Below, piece by piece: positions 52,520 through 60,822 of a stretch of 64,000 nt of DNA (position 1 is the stretch's first letter; every line of letters begins with the position of its first letter). The translations under genes and the position numbers were made by a program. The DNA is from SYFY01 sp041752315. GTDB lineage: Bacteria > Pseudomonadota > Gammaproteobacteria > Pseudomonadales > Azotimanducaceae. The notes beneath the pieces were generated by a model. The model was not told the origin of the DNA. It saw only the letters and a list, made by a program, of their open reading frames with translations, and made no database searches. The stretch lies in assembly GCA_041752315.1 (NCBI GenBank), contig JBGSHJ010000021.1, positions 62,001-126,000 of the forward strand. The letters run 5' to 3'.

Positions 52520-54091
52520 TTAACGAGGGCCGGCGCTGACGATGGAGGCAGGCACCTTGAACTTCGTGAAATTCTCCTTGAACTTGCTGCCCAGGCTGTT
52601 TGCGGCGGCGTCGTAGGCCGCACTGTCAGTCCAGGCGGCTCGTGGATTGAGCAGTTTGCTGTCGACGCCAGGCACCGCTACTGGAATGTCGATATTCAAT
52701 CCGTCGAGCCGAAGCGTCGCAACCGTATCGAGGGCCCCGGATTGGATTGCTTCGATGATGGCCCGCGTGACGGGGATGTCAAAGCGTTTGCCGACGCCGT
52801 AACCGCCACCGGTCCAACCGGTGTTGACAAGATAGACCCGTGAGCCGAACTCCTCGATGCGCTTGATCAGCAAATCGGCGTAGACGCCGGCTGGCCGTGG
52901 AAAAAACGCTGCTCCATAACAGGTAGAGAAAGTGGCTTTGTACGCTTCGGTTGACCCGACTTCCGTTGAGCCGACCTGTGCGGTGTAGCCGGACAGAAAG
53001 TGGTAAGCCGCGGCTTCCTTCGACAGGATCGACACCGGTGGCAGTACACCGCTGACGTCGCAGGTCAGGAACACGATGTTATTGGGTTCACCGGCCCGGT
53101 TGTCATCAACTTTCAATTCGACATTGCGCAGTGGATAACAGGCCCTGGTGTTCTCTGTCAGCGAGCTGTCAGCGTAATCGGGTTCGCGGGTCGCTGGATC
53201 AATGATGACGTTTTCCACGATCGCGCCAAATGCGATGGCATCATAGATAACCGGCTCGTTCTTGCGCGACAGATTGATGCACTTGGCGTAACAGCCGCCC
53301 TCAAAATTGAATACGGTGCCCCGGCCCCAGCCATGCTCGTCATCGCCGATGAGGTAACGTCCCGGATCAGCGGAGAGTGTTGTCTTGCCGGTGCCTGACA
53401 GGCCGAAGAACAACGTCACATCGTTGTTTTCGCCAACGTTGGCAGAACAGTGCATGGGCAGAACGTCTTTTTCCGGCAACAGGAAATTCAGGACGGAAAA
53501 CATGGACTTCTTCATTTCGCCTGCGTAGCGCATTCCCGCGAGCAGTACCTTCCGCTGGGCAAAATTGATGATGACGGTGCTTTCACTATTGGTTCCGTCA
53601 CGCGCCGGATCGCAGACAAATTCTGGTGCGTTGGCGATCTGCCAGACTTGTTTGTTGTGCGGGTTGAAGTGAGTCGGGACGATGAACAGAGATCGGCCGA
53701 ACAAGGCATGCCAGGCGTATTCGGTAGTCACGGCGATGGGCAGGTAGTGCTCGGGATCGGCACCGACGTGCAGGTGAGACACATAGTTGGGGCGATCTGC
53801 CAGGTACACCTGAACACGATCCCACAACGCGTCGAACACTTCCGGTGCGATCGGCTGATTGATCGCGCCCCAATCGATGGAGTCGGAGGTGGATGGCTCA
53901 TCCACGATAAAACGGTCCTTTGGCGAACGACCAGTCCGCTTGCCGGTTCTCACCACGATGGCGCCGTTGCTGGCAAACTGACCCTCGCCAAGGCGAACCG
54001 CATGCTCTGCAAGAGCCGGAGTCGACAAATCGACGTACTCGGCATTTTTGGAGGGTGAGTTGGTAACCTTGGGCTCTGGATAGGCGGCCAT
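52520..54091 (-). CDS. pckA: Phosphoenolpyruvate carboxykinase (ATP)
   Basis: PckA starts gluconeogenesis by turning oxaloacetate into phosphoenolpyruvate. The 523-residue protein has the kinase P-loop GLSGTGKTTLSADP near residue 240, the metal-binding FNFEGGCYAKCINLS, RKVLLAGMRYAGEMKKSMFS and FLTCDVSGVLPP. It lies in a nudE-yrfG-hslR-pckA neighbourhood like that of enterics. Codon use matches neighbours. Confidence 0.97.
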   Translation of the reverse strand: MAAYPEPKVTNSPSKNAEYVDLSTPALAEHAVRLGEGQFASNGAIVVRTGKRTGRSPKDRFIVDEPSTSDSIDWGAINQPIAPEVFDALWDRVQVYLADRPNYVSHLHVGADPEHYLPIAVTTEYAWHALFGRSLFIVPTHFNPHNKQVWQIANAPEFVCDPARDGTNSESTVIINFAQRKVLLAGMRYAGEMKKSMFSVLNFLLPEKDVLPMHCSANVGENNDVTLFFGLSGTGKTTLSADPGRYLIGDDEHGWGRGTVFNFEGGCYAKCINLSRKNEPVIYDAIAFGAIVENVIIDPATREPDYADSSLTENTRACYPLRNVELKVDDNRAGEPNNIVFLTCDVSGVLPPVSILSKEAAAYHFLSGYTAQVGSTEVGSTEAYKATFSTCYGAAFFPRPAGVYADLLIKRIEEFGSRVYLVNTGWTGGGYGVGKRFDIPVTRAIIEAIQSGALDTVATLRLDGLNIDIPVAVPGVDSKLLNPRAAWTDSAAYDAAANSLGSKFKENFTKFKVPASIVSAGPR

Positions 54092-54125
54092 TTTCTAGTG
54101 TCTTCCCGGGGTCTGTTGATCGGGC

Positions 54126-54131
54126 ATTATG
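54126..54131 (-). promoter_or_regulatory. Candidate -10 box for pckA
   Basis: Minus-strand CATAAT in TGGCATAATGCC lies about 35 bases before the pckA start. The -35 region (TGGCTG, 16 bases upstream) is poor. Confidence 0.35.
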
Positions 54132-54174
54132 CCAGAGGGTTGCGGGTCAGCCACCTGTCGCAGTCAGCACTTTG

Positions 54175-54191
54175 CAAACCGTTCAGGTTTG
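54175..54191. repeat. Inverted repeat between hslR and pckA
   Basis: CAAACC and GGTTTG are 6-base arms around GTTCA, 39 bases downstream of hslR and upstream of pckA. It may be a weak terminator for hslR; no T-run follows on the minus strand. Confidence 0.3.
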
Positions 54192-54229
54192 GGTGTGAGA
54201 CTTTTGTAAGGTTGGCGGGACGCAAGGCC

Positions 54230-54622
54230 CTAACCTTCACCATCGAGGCCCTTCATTTTGCGGATTTCCCGCCGTTCGTGTTTGTCCGGTTTGGTGGCTG
54301 GAGGAATCAGCCCGGCGCGAGCCAGTTTTTGTGCCGCCAGCACTCGAGTGCGGTGGTCGAAGCTTTCTGGTGTTTCCGAATACAACAACATCGCTGCGCT
54401 GGCGTCCTTGCGGATGTCGCTCAAAGCGAGTACTTCGACCTCCATCTCGAAAAACGGACGGGAGAGTCGAATGCGGTCCCCAGCCCGTATGGGTCGCGAG
54501 GGTTTGGCGCGCTGCCCGTCGACCTCGACCTTGCCTCCATCAATGGCAGTCTTCGCCATCGACCGCGTCCGGTAGAAACGCGCAGCCCACAACCACTGAT
54601 CGAGTCTGACGTGATCAGTCAT
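54230..54622 (-). CDS. hslR: S4-domain RNA-binding heat-shock protein Hsp15
   Basis: Hsp15 binds 50S subunits that carry stalled nascent chains and helps recycle them. The 130-residue protein has the S4 domain VRLDQWLWAARFYRTRSMAKTAIDGGKVEVDG, then GDRIRL and a basic C-terminal tail (KPDKHERREIRKMKG). Overlap of four bases with yrfG upstream suggests co-translation. hslO, the usual enteric neighbour, is absent here. Confidence 0.92.
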   Translation of the reverse strand: MTDHVRLDQWLWAARFYRTRSMAKTAIDGGKVEVDGQRAKPSRPIRAGDRIRLSRPFFEMEVEVLALSDIRKDASAAMLLYSETPESFDHRTRVLAAQKLARAGLIPPATKPDKHERREIRKMKGLDGEG

Positions 54623-55284
54623 CGAGGGCTGACTCTCGGCAAATGGTGCAGAAAGTCCTGGATTGCCGGATGTTCAAGCCCGCTTCGGCCAGGTCGTGAG
54701 GAATCAGGCTGCGCAATCGTGAGCGAACAGGCGATTCCGTAGGCCTGCGCAGACTTGAGCACGTGTGCGTTGTCATCGACAAAAAGAGTGCGAGCAGGGT
54801 CGAATGGATGTTGTTCGTTCAGACGTTGCCAGAACGTGACTGCTTCTTTTGCCGCCCCGTAGTCGTGTGATGAGACAACTACGTCCAGTTCATCAATGAT
54901 GCCGCTGTGCGCGTGCTTGATCCTGATGCTGTCCCGATGGGCATTGGTGACAAGTACCAAGCGCTTTCCGCAGGCTCGAAGAGCCCGGACCAGGGCAAGT
55001 GCGTTGGGCCGCCAGCGAATCAGATGGACGGCTTCGCGATGGGGGGCCATCACATCAAGACCTGTGTGTCTCGCCCAATAATTCAGGCAGTAGAATTCAA
55101 TCCTGCCAAAAATCTCCTGCATGTGTGAAGTGAGTTGAGAATTTGCCTCATCCAGAGCAAGACCGCGGGCCGATGCGAAGTATCTGGGAAGCAGGTGACC
55201 CCAGACATGGTTGTCGTAATGCAGATCAAGCAGCGTTCCATCCATGTCGAACAGCACAGTATCGATACGATTCCAGTCAATCAT
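54619..55284 (-). CDS. yrfG: HAD hydrolase, YrfG-like nucleotidase
   Basis: The protein has HAD motif I VLFDMDGTLLDL, motif II LVLVTNAH, the lysine in GAAKEAVTFW and motif IV LFVDDNAHVL. ATG 55284 (MIDWNRIDTVLFDMDG) matches the enteric YrfG start; the frame upstream to 55365 adds low-quality sequence. YrfG is an IMP/GMP 5'-nucleotidase. Synteny with hslR, pckA and divergent nudE is the same as in enterics. Confidence 0.9.
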   Translation of the reverse strand: MIDWNRIDTVLFDMDGTLLDLHYDNHVWGHLLPRYFASARGLALDEANSQLTSHMQEIFGRIEFYCLNYWARHTGLDVMAPHREAVHLIRWRPNALALVRALRACGKRLVLVTNAHRDSIRIKHAHSGIIDELDVVVSSHDYGAAKEAVTFWQRLNEQHPFDPARTLFVDDNAHVLKSAQAYGIACSLTIAQPDSSRPGRSGLEHPAIQDFLHHLPRVSPR

Positions 55285-55416
55285 GAGGTTCAAAGCAGCG
55301 AGAGAGGCACAGGGCCGATATGATACGGCTTTGCGTGTTTCGGCGGAGTGACGAGTGCAGGACACCCGGTACCAGCTAACCTGTACTGGACGGCAGGTTT
55401 CAAATGGGGAACAGGC

Positions 55417-55968
55417 ATGACTGAGAGGGCGCTACCCGAAGTCCTGGCGAGCCGGATGCTGGCCAGGAGCCGGTTGTTTTCCATCGAAGAGTTGTCACTC
55501 CGTTTCAGCAATGGTGTTGAACGTACTTACGAGCGATTGCCGGTGCGTGGTCATCCCGCGGTAATCGTGGTGGCAATCAACGAGCGGAGGGAAGTTATGC
55601 TCATTCGCGAATACGCGGCAGGCTTTCACGAAGTCCAGTTGTCGCTGCCCAAAGGCGCAGCAGAATTTGGTGAGAGTCTTGAACATGCCGCAGATCGTGA
55701 GTTGAAAGAGGAAATAGGTTTTGGCGCCAGACACATTGAATTTGTGAAACGAGTGACGCTGGCCCCAGGTCACATGGGTTTCACCATCAACGTGATGTTT
55801 GCGAAAGACCTCTATCCCGAACGATTGCCTGGTGACGAACCCGAGCCCATCGAGTTGGTACCCTGGCCAATCGATTCGTTGCACGATTTGATTCGTGGCG
55901 GCGAATTTAACGAGGCGCGCGCGATCGCTGCGCTGACGCTGACACAATCCCTGATGGAGAAAGCATGA
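55417..55968 (+). CDS. nudE: Nudix hydrolase NudE
   Basis: NudE hydrolyses ADP-ribose and related compounds. ATG 55417 is set by GGGGA six bases upstream and gives 183 residues, the typical length. The Nudix box reads GAAEFGESLEHAADRELKEEIGF at about 97-119. The N-terminal part RSRLFSIEELSLRFSNG resembles the family. It overlaps cysQ by four bases (ATGA) and is divergent from yrfG, as in enterics. Confidence 0.92.
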   Translation: MTERALPEVLASRMLARSRLFSIEELSLRFSNGVERTYERLPVRGHPAVIVVAINERREVMLIREYAAGFHEVQLSLPKGAAEFGESLEHAADRELKEEIGFGARHIEFVKRVTLAPGHMGFTINVMFAKDLYPERLPGDEPEPIELVPWPIDSLHDLIRGGEFNEARAIAALTLTQSLMEKA

Positions 55969-56783
55969 GTTTCATAGACGTAGAGGCGCTGCTGAAGCTG
56001 GTTGAACAGGCAGGTAACGCCATCATGGAGATCTACTCGCAGGATTTCGAAGTTCAGACCAAGGTCGATGATTCCCCGCTGACGCAGGCTGATCTCGCTG
56101 CACATCGGATTCTCGAAAGTGGACTCCAGAAGCTCACTCCGGACTTGCCGGTGTTCAGCGAAGAGGGCGTTGCACCGGATTTTGCAGTGCGCCGGAAATG
56201 GGAACGCTACTGGTTGATCGATCCACTGGATGGCACCAAGGAGTTTGTCAGCCGCAATGGCGAATTCACGGTCAACGTCGCACTGATAGATGGGAACAGG
56301 TCGGTGCTTGGCCTGGTCGGTGTGCCAGCCAGGAACATGTTGTTCTGGGGTGATGTCACCACCCGACAGGCCTGGTGCCGGCATGAAGGGGTGACCACGG
56401 CCATCCGTGCGCGACGTTACCGGGCTTCGGAACCCTTGGTGGTGGTTGCCAGTCGAAGCCATGGAGGTGAGCGTCTCGAGCAGTATCTGGCTGCTGTTGC
56501 GACGACATATGGACCGGTTGATCGCACACCTGTCGGCAGTTCGCTGAAGCTGTGTATTCTTGCCGAAGGCAAGGCTGACCTTTATCCAAGGCTCGGATTG
56601 ACTTCGGAGTGGGACATTGCAGCCGCTCATGCAGTGCTCGTTTCTGCAGGTGGCGACCTGTGGGCCGCGGACGGAACACCGCTGCTCTATAACGCCAAGG
56701 AATCTGTACTGAATCCTGAATTCATTGCGGTGGGCGATTCGGAGTTTGGCTGGCAGGCAAAATTGCCTTCGGTCCCCACTTGA
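55965..56783 (+). CDS. cysQ: 3'(2'),5'-bisphosphate nucleotidase CysQ
   Basis: CysQ clears PAP made in sulfate activation. The 272-residue inositol-monophosphatase-fold protein has EEG in VFSEEGVA, the metal site LIDPLDGTKEFV and the C-terminal TSEWDIAAAHAVLVSAGG. It overlaps nudE by four bases, a common pairing. Lithium sensitivity is a family trait, not visible from sequence. Confidence 0.94.
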   Translation: MSFIDVEALLKLVEQAGNAIMEIYSQDFEVQTKVDDSPLTQADLAAHRILESGLQKLTPDLPVFSEEGVAPDFAVRRKWERYWLIDPLDGTKEFVSRNGEFTVNVALIDGNRSVLGLVGVPARNMLFWGDVTTRQAWCRHEGVTTAIRARRYRASEPLVVVASRSHGGERLEQYLAAVATTYGPVDRTPVGSSLKLCILAEGKADLYPRLGLTSEWDIAAAHAVLVSAGGDLWAADGTPLLYNAKESVLNPEFIAVGDSEFGWQAKLPSVPT

Positions 56784-56822
56784 GCCGTCGCCAACTCAAA
56801 CCTTCAAGAAACAACCCATCTG

Positions 56823-56847
56823 AAAGCCGGTGATTCCTCCGGGCTTT
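56823..56847 (+). terminator. Hairpin downstream of cysQ
   Basis: AAAGCCGG pairs with CCGGGCTTT with one bulged G and an 8-base loop, 40 bases after the cysQ stop. There is no clear T-run. Confidence 0.4.
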
Positions 56848-56940
56848 GGGATGTTGGAAATTCGGCAGGCCCAACTCGTGTGATTGGCCTCAGCCGCCGG
56901 GCTGCAATAACGTGCTATCGCCCTGCCAAGGAGAATGACA

Positions 56941-56956
56941 CTGTGTATTCATACAG
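56941..56956. promoter_or_regulatory. LexA (SOS) box candidate
   Basis: CTGTGTATTCATACAG fits the gammaproteobacterial CTGT-N8-ACAG LexA operator and, from memory, differs from the enteric uvrA box at two positions. A short match of this kind can occur about once by chance in a window of this size. Confidence 0.5.
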
Positions 56957-56971
56957 CCTCGGCGACTGAGG

Positions 56972-56977
56972 TATAAA
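56972..56977 (+). promoter_or_regulatory. Candidate -10 next to the LexA-like box
   Basis: TATAAA lies 16 bases after the palindrome. A -35 would fall in TTCATA (56948-56953, 18-base spacing) inside the box, so LexA binding would block the promoter. Confidence 0.35.
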
Positions 56978-57200
56978 AGAATACCCCAACAATCTGGAAA
57001 AGAAAGCTCGGTTTGTAAGTCATTGAGCCGACGACACCTAACAGTCGTGAAGTGGTCTACAGGCACTGGATTCGCCGCAAGGTTACAACCGCCCGACAAC
57101 AGACGAACAACTTTGCTGACAGATGAAGGGCTCGGAAAGGTGAGACTTGCGGTCTGGTGGTGGCCTTACTGGTCACCCCGCTGCGATGAGGTAGTTGTTC

Positions 57201-57332
57201 ATGCAGCCAGTGGCTCGTTTCCGGCGTTACAGCAATGATCACATCGCCCGATGGGTGGTCTATCTCAGCCCCTATTTTTTCTGGGCAGTGGTCTGTGCCA
57301 CTTGCGGCGGACTATGGCTGTTCATGGGCTGA
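57201..57332 (+). CDS. Possible 43-residue small membrane protein
   Basis: ATG 57201 opens a short frame with a basic N terminus (MQPVARFRRYSNDHIAR) followed by a strongly hydrophobic segment with WVVYLSPYFFWAVV, then a Cys- and Gly-containing end (CATCGGLWLFMG). GAGG about nine bases upstream is a possible ribosome site. It is the only hydrophobic small frame downstream of the LexA-like box. Size and shape recall small SOS-induced membrane peptides such as TisB or SidA, but no sequence similarity is claimed. It overlaps the convergent STAS-like gene by 21 bases. Confidence 0.35.
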   Translation: MQPVARFRRYSNDHIARWVVYLSPYFFWAVVCATCGGLWLFMG

Positions 57333-57716
57333 CAGACTGTTTCGCCATTTGCGCGCGAGCCACTGGACAGCCATGTCGAAGTCTTCGAACAGCTCCGCAC
57401 GCTCCAGGGCGCAGGTGAGTCGGAACATCAAAGCGGTGTCGGTTGGTGTCAGATCGGGGTCAACAACCACCGCGATATTGCCATCAATCGCCGGGTTGTA
57501 CTTTTTCAGCAGATAGCGGGTCAGCAACGTGGCGTGGTCATCTGCCAACTCGATCTTCGCCTGCCGGAGGTCCAGCAGCTGTGCCATGTCAGCGCCGAAC
57601 AACGGGTCGTCGAAGAGCTGGGCGGCGAGCGTTTCCATGTCTCCAGGCCGCAGACCATCCTTGACCCTGACCGTAATCAGGCTTTCATCGGCATCAATGT
57701 GGTATTCGAGGCTCAC
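57312..57716 (-). CDS. STAS/SpoIIAA-like protein
   Basis: The 134-residue protein has alternating strands and helices with LEYHIDADESLITVRVKDGL at the start, DLRQAKIELAD and RLTCALERAELFEDFDMAVQWL near the end. It resembles the SpoIIAA-like / STAS-SEC14 family of small cytosolic proteins. No STAS phosphorylation Ser is obvious. It is separated from the PhyH gene by about 83 bases. Function is unknown. Confidence 0.6.
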   Translation of the reverse strand: MSLEYHIDADESLITVRVKDGLRPGDMETLAAQLFDDPLFGADMAQLLDLRQAKIELADDHATLLTRYLLKKYNPAIDGNIAVVVDPDLTPTDTALMFRLTCALERAELFEDFDMAVQWLARKWRNSLSAHEQP

Positions 57717-57799
57717 AAGAGTTGGCTAACGTCCGTTTCACCAGGGAAATTGTAGAAGTTCATGTCCGGGACCACTGCGATCTGCCGCGCAGCTCAAGC

Positions 57800-58648
57800 T
57801 CATCCGTCATAGAAGAACGACGCATGCAGGCCGAGGAGCCTGGACTCCCGAGTGCTCCCGATCCTGGACTTCGCCAGTTCATCGACATGGTTCACAGTGT
57901 CCGTAGTGCGAATTCGCTGGGCCAGATCGCGTCGCCCATAGTGCACCTGCAGAAAAAAGCGACCCTGATCGTCAGCTCCGGCGGGTAATCGTCGATGCCA
58001 TACGTCAGAGACAAAGAGGGCGACATCGCCGGCCTTGGCGATCATGGGCTCGACTCGTCTGCCGTCATAGTCGAGATCAACGTCCATGACCCGTTCTGCC
58101 GGTGGAAACTGGCCCGACTTGTGGCTGCGCGGAATGACACCTGTTGGTCCCGACTCAAGTCCGCAATCCTGTACATAAATGTGTGCGCCGATGGCAAACA
58201 CCGGGTAAGGAATGCGATCGTCCCATGGGATACCTGCGGCTCGAGGTATGTGAGGGCCCGCGTCAATGTGCCAGAACCCGCCACCATGCTGGTTTTTCGA
58301 GCGCGGAGGATTGCGCCAGCATGTGTTGGCGATGACGTGGCAGTCCTCACCCAGCAGAGGCTCGATGACCTGCAGTATGAGCGGATGACCGATGGTGAGT
58401 TGTGCCAGCGCAGACCGGTTGAACATTTCGTAGCGGAAGTCCTCCCTTTCGTCCGCGGAGAGTCGGGAGTTGCGCACATCTGCTGGTGTAGTCGCGTAGA
58501 CGTCACTGAGTTCGGTGCGCAACGCCGCAATCTCTTCAGGGCCAACCACGCCTTGCAACACCACATACCCTTCAGCCTCCAGGTGCTGGCTTGCCGGTGA
58601 AGCCATGTCGCTTCGCGGGCTCAGATATCCGCCTTTGCGGGTAATCAT
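57800..58648 (-). CDS. PhyH-family 2-oxoglutarate dioxygenase
   Basis: The 282-residue protein belongs to the phytanoyl-CoA dioxygenase family of Fe(II)/2-oxoglutarate oxygenases. The facial triad is H-x-D in GGFWHIDAGP and a distal His in VWHRRLPAGAD; the 2-oxoglutarate-binding Arg is likely in RFFLQVHYGRR. Homologues hydroxylate diverse small molecules; the substrate is unknown. The start may be ATG 58648 or the ATG near residue 15. It is divergent from the ketopantoate-reductase-like gene by 60 bases. Confidence 0.85.
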   Translation of the reverse strand: MITRKGGYLSPRSDMASPASQHLEAEGYVVLQGVVGPEEIAALRTELSDVYATTPADVRNSRLSADEREDFRYEMFNRSALAQLTIGHPLILQVIEPLLGEDCHVIANTCWRNPPRSKNQHGGGFWHIDAGPHIPRAAGIPWDDRIPYPVFAIGAHIYVQDCGLESGPTGVIPRSHKSGQFPPAERVMDVDLDYDGRRVEPMIAKAGDVALFVSDVWHRRLPAGADDQGRFFLQVHYGRRDLAQRIRTTDTVNHVDELAKSRIGSTRESRLLGLHASFFYDG

Positions 58649-58708
58649 GACAACGTCCGTCTACAGCTTTGTTTTACTATCGCTGCTTTCAACGAGACAA
58701 GGAAGAGC

Positions 58709-59701
58709 ATGCGGTTCATTGTTTTTGGTGCAGGTGGTGTCGGTGGCTGCATCGGCGCCGGACTTCACGAATCGGGCAGGGACGTGGTGCTCATTGCGCG
58801 GGGTGCACATGGGCAGGCCATGCAGCAATCAGGCTTGAGCATCGTCAGCCCTGCAGGGGTCCGGAATGTTGTTATTCCGGTAGTCGAGACCCCTGCGGAC
58901 ATCAACTGGCAAACTGATGACGTTGTGCTGCTGACGATGAAGGGTCAACACACACTGGACGCGCTCCGCTTGCTGGCCAGGGTCCGGCCAGGGGCACGGA
59001 TTGTCTGTGCACAAAATGGGGTTGCCAACGAACGCATGGCCGCAGGTCTGTTTTCCTGTGTCGTGGCAATGGTGGTCAATCTGCCGGCGATGCACCTGCG
59101 GCCAGGTGAGGTCATCACCCATGCTGTGGGACGTGGTGGTGTGCTCGACTGCGGACTCTTTCCAGCCGGCGTCGACGATCTTGTCGTTTCGGTGTGCGCA
59201 GCACTCGAGGATGGCGGGTTCAGCGCTCGACCGGATGCACAAGTCATGCGCTGGAAGTACGCCAAGTTGCTGACCAATCTGGTGAACACTGCACAAGCCT
59301 TGCTAGGAGAGGGGGACACGGTTGTCAGCATAGCGCGTGCGGCTCGTCGTGAAGCGGTGGCCTGTTATGCAGCGCATGGAATCGATTGTGCGACAGTTGA
59401 CGAAATACGCGAGCGCCAGCAAAACACATATCGAATGGGCGACATTCCAGGGATTCCGAGGAGTGGTGGATCGACGTGGCAAAGCTTGGCGCGAGGCACC
59501 GGGAACGCCGAGTCGGAGTTTCTCAATGGTGAGATCGAGCGTCTAGGTGCGCAGGCGGGCATTGCGACTCCGGTAAATTCAGGGTTGGTTCGCGCGATGC
59601 GGGAAGCGCTTCAGGAGGGTATTCCGGCAGGCGGATTTCCGACGCATCGCCTGCTGGCAATGCTCGGGTTGCAGCCGGAGGCGGAGACCAGGACAGGTTG
59701 A
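58709..59701 (+). CDS. Ketopantoate reductase-like protein
   Basis: The 330-residue protein has the N-terminal NADP motif FGAGGVGGCIGAGLHESG and the central QNGVANE with the Asn and K/E residues typical of ApbA/PanE. The catalytic Lys is probably in MRWKYAKLLTNLVNT and Glu in SEFLNGEIERLG. Many such homologues do not act in pantothenate synthesis; no pan genes are nearby, so I do not use panE. It precedes the FMN-binding gene by 64 bases. Confidence 0.83.
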   Translation: MRFIVFGAGGVGGCIGAGLHESGRDVVLIARGAHGQAMQQSGLSIVSPAGVRNVVIPVVETPADINWQTDDVVLLTMKGQHTLDALRLLARVRPGARIVCAQNGVANERMAAGLFSCVVAMVVNLPAMHLRPGEVITHAVGRGGVLDCGLFPAGVDDLVVSVCAALEDGGFSARPDAQVMRWKYAKLLTNLVNTAQALLGEGDTVVSIARAARREAVACYAAHGIDCATVDEIRERQQNTYRMGDIPGIPRSGGSTWQSLARGTGNAESEFLNGEIERLGAQAGIATPVNSGLVRAMREALQEGIPAGGFPTHRLLAMLGLQPEAETRTG

Positions 59702-59765
59702 GGACTGTCGGTGATGAAGTGAAGTGAGTACGCTTGCGCCTCTGAATCTGGCCAGGGAGTCAAGC

Positions 59766-60191
59766 GTGATCAGCATCAGCGACGATCTTCGCAATCGAAT
59801 CAATGGCGCACTCAATAGTCTGAAGACGTTGACGGCGGCCTACGTGGATGAGCATGGCAAGCCGCATATCTCCTTCTATGGCAGTGCTCATTTCCATTCG
59901 GCGGACAGTCTCGCCATCTGGGCGCGCAATCCGGACAGCGCTCTCCTGCGAACCTTGTCGACCAGACCGGAGATGGCGTTCATCTATGGCGACATTGCGG
60001 ATCGTGTGTATTGCACGCTGGAGGGACGGGCTCATGTGGTTACCGATACCGCGCAGCGCCAACGCATTTACGACGAGATGCACCCCATCGAACGGCAGTT
60101 CGATTCAAAGATGGCAGGAACAGGAATCGTGGTCGATTTGTTGACTGTAACCACCCTGACCAAGGCTGGCAAAGAGGTGCAGACGCGCTGA
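59766..60191 (+). CDS. Pyridoxamine-phosphate-oxidase-like FMN split-barrel protein
   Basis: GTG 59766, with GGGAG six bases upstream, is preferred over GTG 59724; the product is 141 residues. The split-barrel fold is visible in LTAAYVDEHGKPHISFYGSAHFH, SLAIWARNPDSALLRTL and the later YCTLEGRAHVV. Members bind FMN or F420 or are haem-related; specificity is unknown. It is downstream of the ketopantoate-reductase-like gene on the same strand. Confidence 0.72.
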   Translation: MISISDDLRNRINGALNSLKTLTAAYVDEHGKPHISFYGSAHFHSADSLAIWARNPDSALLRTLSTRPEMAFIYGDIADRVYCTLEGRAHVVTDTAQRQRIYDEMHPIERQFDSKMAGTGIVVDLLTVTTLTKAGKEVQTR

Positions 60192-60273
60192 ATTCAGCAT
60201 CCCTGCCATGCTGTCCGTGCGGGAGCGAGGTACTGCGAATTTCCTTGCGACAAACCTTCCTGAATAGTCCGGG

Positions 60274-60672
60274 CTAACAACTTGCCCGAATCTCATCCCT
60301 GTGTTTCTGCTCCTGCCCTTCCAGCTGGACTGCTTCGGCGAGCGAGTAACCCTTGCGTCTTCGCATTTGCACCGAACGCAGATCGGCCCTGGCCTTGGCG
60401 CAGGCCTGGGCGGGAGAACCCGCGGGTCTTGCCGATTGCGATCGGGGCCGGGTGTGCGCAGCAGTCAATGGCCGTTCGTCACCAAGGATTGCGCCCAACT
60501 GCGAATCAGTCAGCGCGATGCTCTGCAACTTCGGTACTTCCTTCAGTTCCATGATGACCGAATTTCTGCAGGGCCGATCCGAGAACAGGACAGGTTCGCC
60601 GGGCAATTCGCAGCGAAACACCGAAGTCAGTGCGATCCAGGACAGTCCGACTGTTGAAGCAAATATTGTCAT
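60274..60672 (-). CDS. Small exported protein, DUF4124-like
   Basis: ATG 60672 gives a 132-residue protein with a hydrophobic leader (MTIFASTVGLSWIALTSVF). The mature part starts with GEPVLFSDRPC, a DUF4124-like pattern, and ends with a cysteine-flanked helical stretch (AQACAKARADLRSVQMRRRKGYSLAEAV ... IRASC), which could form a disulfide. The upstream frame to 60744 lacks leader features. It is divergent from the amidohydrolase gene. Function is unknown. Confidence 0.65.
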   Translation of the reverse strand: MTIFASTVGLSWIALTSVFRCELPGEPVLFSDRPCRNSVIMELKEVPKLQSIALTDSQLGAILGDERPLTAAHTRPRSQSARPAGSPAQACAKARADLRSVQMRRRKGYSLAEAVQLEGQEQKHRDEIRASC

Positions 60673-60822
60673 GGCCCCATTGTCGATCGGGTCCGCAAGC
60701 CAGGAACCAGCGATTTGCGGTGTACCCCGTGGGCTGATCGACAACGCTCGCGTAGGGGATTAGCCTTTCCAGCATCAGAAAACGACGCATCAGCAAACAA
60801 CCAGCGAAAGAGGGTTCACGTC

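Larger units (their letters stand above)
56784..57311 (+). other. 528-base region with SOS-box-like site
   Basis: No long conserved gene is present. The region contains a cysQ terminator-like hairpin (56823-56847), a LexA-box-like palindrome (56941-56956), a -10-like TATAAA (56972-56977) and the start of a small membrane-peptide frame (57201). A TTG-started 71-codon frame at 57023 is also open but has no recognisable pattern. Confidence 0.6.

Noticed and set aside
57023..57238. 71-codon plus-strand frame downstream of the LexA-like box
   Set aside because: It starts at TTG without a ribosome site and shows no recognisable pattern; the 57201 frame is more protein-like.
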